From contig JAGDAE010000117.1 in NCBI GenBank assembly GCA_017959645.1, forward strand, positions 1 to 8,910: a DNA stretch of 8,910 nt. The letters are read 5' to 3'. Of the stretch, positions 1 to 6,562 are shown piece by piece (position 1 is the first letter of the stretch; the number at the start of each line of letters is the position of its first letter). Position numbers and translations under genes: made by a program. The notes beneath the pieces are model-generated. The model did no database searches. It saw only the letters and a program-made list of their open reading frames with translations, and had not been told where the DNA came from. This DNA is from Kiritimatiellia bacterium (GTDB taxonomy: Bacteria > Verrucomicrobiota > Kiritimatiellia > RFP12 > UBA1067).

Positions 1-136
1 GAACATCCCCTTGTATAAAACCGCGAAAGCCCTGCTATGAAACCGCGAAAGCCCTCATATGAATCTGAAAAGCCCTCATATGTTTTCGCCCTTACCCCCT
101 TATTATTTCTCGAAACCCCCTTATGTTTTCAGCCGG
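1..136. repeat. Degenerate direct-repeat array, 21-22 nt period, cut by the window edge
   Basis: Read on the + strand, units begin at about 8, 30, 52, 73, 95 and 116, giving steps of 22, 22, 21, 22 and 21 nt. Each unit opens with a run of three to five C followed by a TATG-like core: TTGTAT, TGCTATG, TCATATG, TCATATG, CTTATTA and CTTATG. Units 1 and 2 also share AAACCGCGAAAG and match at about 19 of 22 positions. Units 3 and 4 share their first ten bases, CCCTCATATG. Units 5 and 6 share CCCCCTTAT. The last recognisable unit fades at about 136, some 20 nt past the hrpB stop, and the array probably continues beyond position 1. There are no constant-repeat/variable-spacer blocks as in CRISPR, and no gene is evident. 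Function is unknown. Candidates are a phased protein-binding array, a species-specific intergenic repeat family, or a transcript 3' end element. Confidence 0.75.
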
Positions 137-157
137 GGATTCCTGCGATTGCGGCAT
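137..157. other. Short spacer between the repeat array and the hrpB stop codon
   Basis: These 21 bases separate the hrpB stop from the last recognisable repeat unit. I see no strong hairpin followed by a T-run on the minus strand, so no intrinsic terminator is called for the operon. The GCCG/CGGC complementarity between about 132 and 155 gives only a 4-bp stem and no U-tract. Confidence 0.4.
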
Positions 158-2470
158 TCACTTCGGACGCACCCGGCGAGTGGCGACGGCGGAAAAAGGA
201 TCTTCGGGCCAATAATGCTTCGGGTAGCGTCCGCGCATATCCTTGCGAACGATCTGATATGCGCCCTTCCAGAATCCCTCGAGGTCTTTGGTGACCTGCA
301 CCGGACGCTGCGCCGGAGAGAGTAGCGTCCTCACGACCGGCACCGTTCCGCCTGCGACCTTCGGGGTTTTCATGAGCCCGAAACATACCTGCAGACGCAC
401 TTCGACCGTCGGTTCCGCCCCTTCGTAATGTATCGTCATGTTGCTTCCCGACGGAACCTGCATCTTCGCCGGAGCGAGGCGGTCGAGTTCGCGACGGTCG
501 TATCCGCGCTCCGAAAGCATATAGCCGTATACCGCCGAGAGGTCGATTTTCTCGAGGTCGCGCCAGCGTGACATTCCGCCGACGAAGCCGGCGAGCGCCT
601 CGATTATCTCGGCGTCGTCGATTTTCGGCCATCCGCATCTGGCGGAAAGAAAATCAACGCGCGCGCGCAGCTGGCGCGTCTCTTTGGTCCAGCACGGAAG
701 GTTTTCAACGCCCTTCGAGCGGATGCCGTCCAGCAACGCGGCGGCAATCCGCTCTTCCGAGCCGGAAGGACGGCACGGACGCTCGTCGAGCGTCATCGCG
801 CCCAGCCGGCGGCGGATCGCGCATTTGACGCATTCCGCGCGCGAATCCCATTCGCATACCGTTTCGCGCACGATTTCGTCCGCGAACATGTCCTCGATTT
901 CGTCCTCGCCGATCGGGCAGGCGAGGAATATCTTCGCGTCGCCTTCGCGGTCGTCGAGTTTGCAGCAGACGAGATACGGGGAAGACGCGAGCGGGTCTTC
1001 GCGATCGAGATACGCCCCGCGCCCCGAAACCATGCGGAACGTCGCGTTGCCCCGGTTTTTCGCGATGCGGTCAGGATACGCCAGCGCGAGCATGGCCCCT
1101 TCTCCCATCGCCTTCGGCGCACCGACGGCGAAGCGACGCGAGAGCCGGCGTATTCGCGCGTCGGCCGGCACGCGGCGGATGTCGGTTTCTCGCGTTCGCG
1201 CGCCTTCTTCGATAATCGCGGCCAGCACCGGGTCGCCGCCGCCGAGAATCATGTTCGCGAGCCGCGGATGCATCGGCAGCTTCGCCATCCTCGCGCCTTT
1301 CTCGGTAATCCGTCCGCCGGAATCGGCCGCTCCGAGCGATTTGAGCAGCGAAATCGCGCGCTCCCACGCCGAAGCGCCTGGCGGCGTCATCCACGGCAGA
1401 TCATCGCGCCGCGTCGCCCCCCACGCCAGACTGGCGAGCGCGAGCGGAGCGAGATCGGAATCGAGTATCTCCGGCGTCATCTTCTTCGGTCGCGACGCCT
1501 CAGACGCCTCGCTCCAGAGCCGGTAGCACACGCCCGGCCGCACGCGGCCGGCGCGCCCGCGCCGCTGTTCGGCGCGATCGAGCGAAAGCGGCAGAGTCAC
1601 GAGTCCCGACATCCCTGTCGCCGGAGAAAACCGCGGCACCCGCATAAGCCCGGAATCGATGACGCAGACGACGCCGGGAACCGTCAGCGAAGTTTCGGCT
1701 ATCGAGGTCGCAAGCACGATTTTGCGTCCGCCGCCCTCCCGGAAAACGCGATCCTGCTCTTCGCGCGGCAGCGAGCCGTAAAGCGGCAGCGCCTCGGGGT
1801 ACGCCTCGTTCACGCGCCGTATCTCGCCCTCGCCGGGCAGAAAGCAGAGAATGTCGCCGTCGGTCTCGCGCAATGCGCGGGCGATCGCCGCAACGACCGG
1901 GACGTCGCCGAGATACACCGTTTCGACCGGATACATCCGCCCGCCGGCGCGGATCGTTTCGGCGTTACCGAGATGCGCGGCAACCTCGCCGGCATCCAGC
2001 GTCGCCGACATCACCATGATCCGCAGATCCGGACGCAGCGCGCGACGCACCTCGAGCGCAAGCGCGAACGAAAGATCGCACGCGAGCGAACGTTCGTGAA
2101 ACTCGTCGAAGACGACCAGCCCGGCGTCCTTGAGCTCCATGTCCGAAAGAAGCCGCTGCGCAAGCAGTCCTTCGGTCACGATTTCGAGACGGGTGGAAGC
2201 GGAAACCATGCGCTCGAGACGGACATGGTAGCCGACGGTGCCGCCGACGTCCTCCCCGAGCCGGCGCGCGATGAATTCCGCACAGTTTCTGGCGGCGAGC
2301 CTCCTGGGCTCGAGCATGACTATCTTCTTGCCGGCGAGCCATGGTTCGCCGAGCAGCGCCGGCGCGACGCACGTGGTCTTGCCGCTGCCCGGAGGCGCGG
2401 TCAGAACCACCTCGCGGTTGGCCGCCAGCGCGCGCTTCACGTCGTCGAGAATATCCTCGACCGGAAACAT
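158..2470 (-). CDS. hrpB: ATP-dependent helicase HrpB (DEAH-box family)
   Basis: This is a 770-residue NTP-dependent helicase of the HrpB branch of the DEAH/RHA family. E. coli HrpB is slightly longer, at a little over 800 residues. Visible motifs in order are Walker A PPGSGKTT (26-33), the family-typical DEFH box in place of DEAH (122-125), SAT motif III (155-157), ATSIAETSLT (254-263) and motif VI QRRGRAGR (302-309). A helicase-associated middle region follows. The last 100 residues carry HrpB C-terminal signatures: VPSGS (672-676), LLSPAQRPVQVT (716-727) and GRYPKHYWP (747-755). The protein is probably cytoplasmic and unwinds RNA, but the biological role of HrpB is poorly defined in most bacteria. 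The ATG at 2470 shares its A with the yggS stop (TGATG). No Shine-Dalgarno is visible, so translational coupling is likely. The frame stays open upstream to 2797, but that part lies inside yggS and has no helicase homology. It is the last gene of the operon. Confidence 0.95.
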   Translation of the reverse strand: MFPVEDILDDVKRALAANREVVLTAPPGSGKTTCVAPALLGEPWLAGKKIVMLEPRRLAARNCAEFIARRLGEDVGGTVGYHVRLERMVSASTRLEIVTEGLLAQRLLSDMELKDAGLVVFDEFHERSLACDLSFALALEVRRALRPDLRIMVMSATLDAGEVAAHLGNAETIRAGGRMYPVETVYLGDVPVVAAIARALRETDGDILCFLPGEGEIRRVNEAYPEALPLYGSLPREEQDRVFREGGGRKIVLATSIAETSLTVPGVVCVIDSGLMRVPRFSPATGMSGLVTLPLSLDRAEQRRGRAGRVRPGVCYRLWSEASEASRPKKMTPEILDSDLAPLALASLAWGATRRDDLPWMTPPGASAWERAISLLKSLGAADSGGRITEKGARMAKLPMHPRLANMILGGGDPVLAAIIEEGARTRETDIRRVPADARIRRLSRRFAVGAPKAMGEGAMLALAYPDRIAKNRGNATFRMVSGRGAYLDREDPLASSPYLVCCKLDDREGDAKIFLACPIGEDEIEDMFADEIVRETVCEWDSRAECVKCAIRRRLGAMTLDERPCRPSGSEERIAAALLDGIRSKGVENLPCWTKETRQLRARVDFLSARCGWPKIDDAEIIEALAGFVGGMSRWRDLEKIDLSAVYGYMLSERGYDRRELDRLAPAKMQVPSGSNMTIHYEGAEPTVEVRLQVCFGLMKTPKVAGGTVPVVRTLLSPAQRPVQVTKDLEGFWKGAYQIVRKDMRGRYPKHYWPEDPFSAVATRRVRPK

Positions 2471-3249
2471 CAGTCGTACACTCTGACGACAGGACCGGCG
2501 GAATACGAGTCGAGGCCGAAATCCATCTCGTCGCCGTCCGATACCGCCCGCCGCGTCTTCGCCTTCGGACGCTCGCCGAAAAGAACCGTCCCGAGCCGCA
2601 CCCAGGTCGCTCCCTCTTCGACCGCCGTCTCGTAATCGCCGCTCATCCCCATCGAAAGCCGCGGCAATCCGACCTGAAGCCGGTCTTCGATCTCGTCGCG
2701 CAACTGCCGCAGACGCCGGAAATACGGCCGCGCGTCCTCGCGGTCTGCGCTGAACGGCGCCATAGTCATCAGCCCCTCGACGGTTATCCGCCGGCAATTC
2801 CCGACGATGTGCGAAACCGCCGCCGCGACATCGTCAGGGCGCATCCCGCTTTTCGACTTCTCGCCGGAAACGTTCACTTCGAGCAGCACGTGCGGCATGA
2901 AGCCGCAGTTCTCGGAGACCGCCTCGATGCGGTCGAGCAGTTTTACCGAATCGACCGAATGGATGAAATCGAAAGTCGCGAGCGCGTTGCGGACCTTGTT
3001 GCCCTGGAGATGTCCGATCAGATGCCAGCTCGGACCCGCCGGACTCGCCTCCTTCTTCCACATCGCCTCCTGAACCTTGTTCTCGCCGACGATCCTGAGG
3101 CCCGCCTCCCACGCCTCGCGCACGACATCCTCGCCGTGCGTCTTCGTGACGGCCACTATTTCGACCTCGCCCGGATCGCGCCCGGCCCGTTCGCACGCGG
3201 CGGCGATCTTCCCGCGCACCTCGGCGAGAATGTCACCAAGATCTCTCAT
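2470..3249 (-). CDS. yggS: YggS/PLPBP family pyridoxal-5'-phosphate homeostasis protein
   Basis: This 259-residue protein belongs to the cytoplasmic YggS/PROSC family of fold-type III PLP-binding proteins. The family is not known to be catalytic and buffers PLP and amino-acid pools. The cofactor lysine is K36 in VAVTKT, the same position as in E. coli YggS. Other family signatures are GENKVQEA (55-62), HLIGHLQGNK (76-85), HSVDS, EVNVSGEKSKSG, GLMTMAP and the phosphate-binding SMGMSGD (199-205), followed by RLGTVLFGER (218-227). About 32 residues follow FGER, rich in charged residues and then DSYSAGPVVRVYD. E. coli YggS, at about 234 residues, is shorter by most of that tail. The start is the ATG at 3249, preceded by a strong AGGGAGGA ribosome-binding site. 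The frame stays open to 3696 but lacks homology upstream. The gap to the SGNH gene stop is 5 nt. In many bacteria yggS sits near cell-division genes, which fits the ftsW/murD neighbourhood. Confidence 0.95.
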   Translation of the reverse strand: MRDLGDILAEVRGKIAAACERAGRDPGEVEIVAVTKTHGEDVVREAWEAGLRIVGENKVQEAMWKKEASPAGPSWHLIGHLQGNKVRNALATFDFIHSVDSVKLLDRIEAVSENCGFMPHVLLEVNVSGEKSKSGMRPDDVAAAVSHIVGNCRRITVEGLMTMAPFSADREDARPYFRRLRQLRDEIEDRLQVGLPRLSMGMSGDYETAVEEGATWVRLGTVLFGERPKAKTRRAVSDGDEMDFGLDSYSAGPVVRVYD

Positions 3250-3254
3250 GCGGC

Positions 3255-4067
3255 TCAATCCTCCCTGAACGACGAAGGGATGGACGAAAGACGGCAAAAC
3301 ACCAGATCGGCGATGCGGAGATGTCCAGACTGGTTCGGGTGGAGACGGTCGGTTCCCTGCGAATCGCGGAAATACCTCGCATATTCGTCCTGCAGCGGAA
3401 TCATTCCGCTCGCGCCGTAGAGATCGACAACCTCGACGCCCCACACGTCCGCCGCCTCGCGAATCGCCTTCACGTAGTCGTCGACGTAAAGTCCGATCGT
3501 GTTCGGAAAGTCCTCGGCCGGCTGTATGTTGTTCCCGCCGAATGTCGCATATGCGCGGTGGAGCGGCGTAAGCAGCACGACCGCCGCCTTTGGATAGCGC
3601 TTCTTGAGCATCGAGAGAGTGAAGTTCATCCGTCCGCGCAGAGTGCCCTGGTCCATGCTGAACGAGCGGCGCATGAGTCTTCTCTCCTCTCCCCACCAGT
3701 TCACGGTCTCTTCCTTCGTCTCATACCACTCGCCGAGCGGAACGGCGCCGCAGTAGTCATTGGTTCCGGCGAAAATGAACACCGCGTCCAGATCGTCGCC
3801 CATCTCGGAAATCATCACCTCCGCCTGGCCTGGGATATGGCACCATTGGTGTCCGGAGATTCCGTAGACGTGCACGTCCCACGACAGCCAGCCGGCGAGA
3901 TATTGCCAGTAAAGCTTCTGGTACGCGCATTGCGATTTGTCGGTGATCGAATCGCCGAGGACGCCGACCCTGAGGCCCTTCCACTGTTCGGGTACGGCCT
4001 TCGGCGCCTCGATCGCGAAAAGCGAACCGGCAAACGCGGCGACTGCCAGCACAACCGTTTTTTTCAT
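3255..4067 (-). CDS. Exported SGNH/GDSL-family hydrolase (predicted esterase)
   Basis: This 270-residue protein has a Sec-type signal peptide: MKK, a hydrophobic stretch of about 13 residues, and probable cleavage after SLFA near residue 18. The mature part has the SGNH blocks. Block I is GVLGDSITD with nucleophile S40. The block II glycine lies in YGISGH (68-73). Block III is AGTNDY with N103. Block V is DRLHPN with D240 and H243 completing the triad. Length and layout match single-domain SGNH esterases that remove acyl groups from polysaccharides, lipids or glycopeptides. The substrate cannot be read from the sequence. Secretion and the wall-synthesis neighbours allow a role in trimming acetyl groups from peptidoglycan or dietary glycans, but this is inference. 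The ATG at 4067 follows a GAAAGGA ribosome-binding site inside the end of xseA. The gap from the xseA stop is 7 nt and the gap to yggS is 5 nt. Confidence 0.88.
   Translation of the reverse strand: MKKTVVLAVAAFAGSLFAIEAPKAVPEQWKGLRVGVLGDSITDKSQCAYQKLYWQYLAGWLSWDVHVYGISGHQWCHIPGQAEVMISEMGDDLDAVFIFAGTNDYCGAVPLGEWYETKEETVNWWGEERRLMRRSFSMDQGTLRGRMNFTLSMLKKRYPKAAVVLLTPLHRAYATFGGNNIQPAEDFPNTIGLYVDDYVKAIREAADVWGVEVVDLYGASGMIPLQDEYARYFRDSQGTDRLHPNQSGHLRIADLVFCRLSSIPSSFRED
3259..3266 (-). promoter_or_regulatory. Strong ribosome-binding site of yggS
   Basis: The minus strand reads AGGGAGGA, 9 nt before the ATG at 3249. This fixes the yggS start over the longer open frame. The site lies within the last codons of the upstream SGNH hydrolase gene. 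Confidence 0.8.
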
Positions 4068-4074
4068 TTCTGTC

Positions 4075-5394
4075 TTATCCTTTCTTTTCTGGATTTTCTG
4101 CGTCCCCGCCGGCGGCGAGGACTTTAGAGCGAAGCGATCCCGACTTGAGGCGGGTCACGATCGTATCGCCGGCGCGCACTTCGCCGGCGAGACGTATCAC
4201 CTCGCCCGATTCCGACGTCGTCAGTGAATATCCGCGTTCGAGCACCGCGTACGGAGAAAGCGCCGACAGTCTGGCGGACGCGTTTTCCAGTCTGGCGGCG
4301 ACGCGGGTGCGGAAAAGCTCCAGCGCCGAGGCGAGCGAGGACGAGACGTGCTCCACCCGCTGCACGAACCATTCCCGCCGCGAACCCAGAACCGCCAAGC
4401 AGCGGGCGAGTTTCGCGACCGCGCCGTCCAGTCTGGATTCGACGCGCACGCGGCCGAGATTCAAGGCCGCGGCGAGCGAACCGTAAAGATGGTCGATGCG
4501 CTGCGCATACCATTCGCCGCGGCCGCGCAAAGCCGAAACCATCGCGCCGCACGACTTCGAAAGCCGCGCCGTCAACTCGTCCATCACCGGAACCGCGATC
4601 TCGGCGGCGATCGACGGGGTTCCGGCCCTGACGTCGGCGGCGAAATCGCAGAGCGTGAAATCGGTCTCGTGTCCGACCGCGGAAACCGTCGGAATCGCGG
4701 AACCGGCCACCGCGCGCACCAGCGCTTCGTCGTTGAAGCAGAACAGATCTTCGAAACTTCCGCCGCCGCGCGCGATTATCAGCAAATCCGCGCGCCAGCC
4801 GGAAAGCCCGTTGAAATACCTCACGCCGGCGATCAGGGACTTCGGCGCCGCATCGCCCTGCACGAGCGACGGGAACAGGCGTATCTCGATATTCGGGAAC
4901 CGCCGCGTCAGGACCGTGCACATGTCGTGGATCACCGCCCCCGCCTCGCTGGTCACAATGCCGATGCGACGCGGCATGAACGGAAGCGGACGCTTCTTCC
5001 CGGCGTCGAACAGCCCCTCGTCGCCGAGCCGCTTCTTCAGCTCGAGATACCGGCGCATGAGTTCGCCTTCGCCGGTCGGCCTGGCGCCGAGGACCACGAG
5101 CTGGTAATTGCCGCGCGGCGCGTAGACCGTCGCCCTCGCGTAGACCATTACCTTCGCGCCGTCCTTCAGGAATCCGCGGACGCGGTAGCGTTCGAGCGTC
5201 GATCCGAACATCACCGCCTGTATCTGGGCGCCGTCGTCCTTGAGCGTGAAATACGCATGGCCGCTCGGATACACCCGCCAGCCGCTTATCTCCGCCTCGA
5301 CGTATATCTTGGAGAACCTTCCCTCGATCGCGTCTTTCAGCGCCGCAGTGAGCGCTGATACCGTGTACGGCGACTCCTGGGTCTCGCCGGCCAT
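4075..5394 (-). CDS. xseA: Exodeoxyribonuclease VII large subunit
   Basis: This 439-residue large subunit of exonuclease VII belongs to an enzyme that degrades single-stranded DNA from both ends and works with several copies of the small subunit XseB. The N-terminal OB-fold spans about 10-105 (YTVSALTAALK, IYVEAEISGW, YFTLKDD, QAVMF, GNYQLVV). The catalytic domain follows with GIVTSEAGAVIHD (145-157), RGGGSFEDL (209-217), FNDE (220-223), AVGHETDFT (239-247) and ADVRAGTPSIAAE (253-265). D157, R209, H242 and D245 sit where the family's key residues are expected. Residues about 275-380 are the long helical region that carries XseB in known exonuclease VII; here it contains two copies of a unit of about 47 residues. 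The C-terminal part has the usual LERGYSLT and GD motifs. No xseB lies in the window. The ATG at 5394 is 4 nt after the ftsW stop, with only a weak TAGGG-like signal ahead of it. Confidence 0.97.
   Translation of the reverse strand: MAGETQESPYTVSALTAALKDAIEGRFSKIYVEAEISGWRVYPSGHAYFTLKDDGAQIQAVMFGSTLERYRVRGFLKDGAKVMVYARATVYAPRGNYQLVVLGARPTGEGELMRRYLELKKRLGDEGLFDAGKKRPLPFMPRRIGIVTSEAGAVIHDMCTVLTRRFPNIEIRLFPSLVQGDAAPKSLIAGVRYFNGLSGWRADLLIIARGGGSFEDLFCFNDEALVRAVAGSAIPTVSAVGHETDFTLCDFAADVRAGTPSIAAEIAVPVMDELTARLSKSCGAMVSALRGRGEWYAQRIDHLYGSLAAALNLGRVRVESRLDGAVAKLARCLAVLGSRREWFVQRVEHVSSSLASALELFRTRVAARLENASARLSALSPYAVLERGYSLTTSESGEVIRLAGEVRAGDTIVTRLKSGSLRSKVLAAGGDAENPEKKG
4078..4084 (-). promoter_or_regulatory. 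Ribosome-binding site of the SGNH hydrolase gene
   Basis: The minus strand reads GAAAGGA, 10 nt before the ATG at 4067. It lies inside the last codons of xseA and supports the chosen start directly ahead of the signal peptide. Confidence 0.65.
4255..4518 (-). repeat. Internal duplication in the XseA helical region
   Basis: Residues about 293-339 and 340-380 of XseA align at a 47-residue offset. Copy 1 begins GEWYAQRIDHL and copy 2 begins REWFVQRVEHV. They share SLA-AL-L-R-RV--RL--A-A-L, about 19 identities in the first 40 positions. The offset is 141 nt, so the reading frame is kept. The region is predicted helical and probably coiled-coil. A third, weaker copy of the RLSKSCG/KLARCLA part precedes copy 1. 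Confidence 0.7.
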
Positions 5395-5398
5395 CGCC

Positions 5399-6556
5399 CT
5401 ACCCGAGAAAGACGTTGCGCTTGATCAGCCGCTTGGAATCGCGGTACGAATGCACGCCTACCGAAAGAATCGTACCGACCGCGAAAAACGACGCCAGCAG
5501 ATTGGTTCCGCCGTAGCTGAAGAACGGCAACGCCATTCCCTTCGTCGGCAGCGCCCCGCAGACGACGCCCAGATTGAACATCGCCTGGAAGAATATCACG
5601 AACGCCATGCCGATCGTCAGAAACCTGCCGAACCGGTCGGTCGCCTTGCGCGCGATGTACACCGAAAGCGCGAAAAACGCGACGAACAGCAGAATCGCGA
5701 CGATCGTCCAGACCATGCCCAGCTCCTCGGCATAGATCGCGAAAATGAAGTCCGTATGCGCCTCGGGAAGATACGCCTGCTTCTGCATCGACTCGCCGAG
5801 CCCGACACCCCAGATTCCGCCGCGCTTGATCGCGACCAGCGCCATCTGCGACTGGTGCGCCGCATTGCGCGCGGCGGCGTCGACGACCGCCCCCGCCTCG
5901 TCGACCGCCATGCCCAGATACGCCTTGATGCGCGCCATGCGGTTCGCGTTCGTGAGCACCCTCGCCGCGAACACCGCGCCGCCGAGGCCGACGAACGGCA
6001 GAATGTGGAGGATTCTCGTGCCCGCGACGAACATCAGCAGAAAACCGGCAAGGCCGATGACCATCACCGAGCCGAAGTCGGGCTCCATCATTACCGGCAG
6101 CGCGAGCAACCCGATTATCGCGACCGGCCAGAACGCGCCTCGCCAGAAAAGCTCGACCTTCCATGAGGCGAGATCCATCCAAACCGCGACCGCGATCACC
6201 GTGGCCAGCTTCGCGAATTCGCTGGGCTGCAGGCGCAGCGGGCCGAGCGAGATCCATCGGTGAGAACCGTTTATCTTGGGAAACGCGAACACTGCGCACA
6301 ACAGCGCAAGCACCGCGAAATACATCAGGAACGCGAGAAAAGGCCATTCCTTCCAACGGTGGTAGTCGAACGCCGCCGCGAGAACGGCGACGGCGATTCC
6401 CGCGCCGAGATACATGAACTGGCGGCGCATGAAAAAGTACGCGTCGTTGTGCAGACGCAAACCGTTCGCCTCGCCGGCGCTCGAAAGAATGACAAGGCCC
6501 AGCGCCACGAGAGCCGCGACAACCAGGCCGAAGAAATATAGTGCGGACTTGCGCAC
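5399..6556 (-). CDS. ftsW: SEDS-family peptidoglycan glycosyltransferase FtsW
   Basis: This 385-residue membrane protein has about ten hydrophobic segments, the topology of SEDS proteins, which polymerise lipid II at the septum together with a class B penicillin-binding protein. Signatures in order are NGSHRWISLG (96-105), QPSEFAK (110-116), EPDFGS (158-163), KRGGIWGVGLGES (244-256), LPEAHTDFIFA (263-273, with the conserved Asp269), EELG (277-280), PTKG (337-340) and PFFSYGG (344-350). FtsW is preferred over RodA because of HTDFIFA, LPTKGMALPF and the neighbouring murD, as in division/cell-wall clusters. The start is GTG at 6556, just ahead of the first membrane segment. It lies 6 nt after the LysM lipoprotein stop, with no clear Shine-Dalgarno, so coupling is likely. 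No partner penicillin-binding protein or ftsQAZ is in the window. Confidence 0.95.
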   Translation of the reverse strand: MRKSALYFFGLVVAALVALGLVILSSAGEANGLRLHNDAYFFMRRQFMYLGAGIAVAVLAAAFDYHRWKEWPFLAFLMYFAVLALLCAVFAFPKINGSHRWISLGPLRLQPSEFAKLATVIAVAVWMDLASWKVELFWRGAFWPVAIIGLLALPVMMEPDFGSVMVIGLAGFLLMFVAGTRILHILPFVGLGGAVFAARVLTNANRMARIKAYLGMAVDEAGAVVDAAARNAAHQSQMALVAIKRGGIWGVGLGESMQKQAYLPEAHTDFIFAIYAEELGMVWTIVAILLFVAFFALSVYIARKATDRFGRFLTIGMAFVIFFQAMFNLGVVCGALPTKGMALPFFSYGGTNLLASFFAVGTILSVGVHSYRDSKRLIKRNVFLG

Positions 6557-6562
6557 CTGCGG

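Noticed and set aside
101..106. TATTAT as a -10 promoter element
   Set aside because: It belongs to a repeat unit, has no matching -35 at the right distance, and would drive transcription antisense into hrpB.
1..136. The repeats as a CRISPR array
   Set aside because: Units are contiguous and degenerate throughout, with no invariant repeat alternating with unique spacers of about 30 nt, and no cas gene is present.
1..136. G-quadruplex on the minus strand from the repeated G-runs
   Set aside because: Most loops between G-runs are about 13-19 nt, too long for a typical stable quadruplex, and only two runs reach five G.
132..155. Intrinsic terminator after hrpB
   Set aside because: Only a 4-bp GCCG/CGGC stem with a long loop and no T-run on the minus strand.
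37..294. Small + strand protein starting in the repeat array
   Set aside because: No ribosome-binding site, frame shared with the repeats, and most of it is antisense to the well-supported hrpB 3' end.
1268..2635. 455-residue + strand open frame
   Set aside because: Antisense to hrpB. It is Arg/His/Pro-rich as expected from a GC-rich complement and has no recognisable domain.
2471..2797. N-terminal extension of HrpB to 2797
   Set aside because: Lies within yggS in another frame; the helicase fold begins directly at MFPVEDIL from ATG 2470, which abuts the yggS stop.
3250..3696. N-terminal extension of YggS
   Set aside because: Overlaps the SGNH gene in another frame. The strong AGGGAGGA site and K36 spacing fix the start at 3249.
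4348..5358. 336-residue + strand open frame
   Set aside because: Antisense to xseA, with composition typical of a complementary-strand shadow and no domain.
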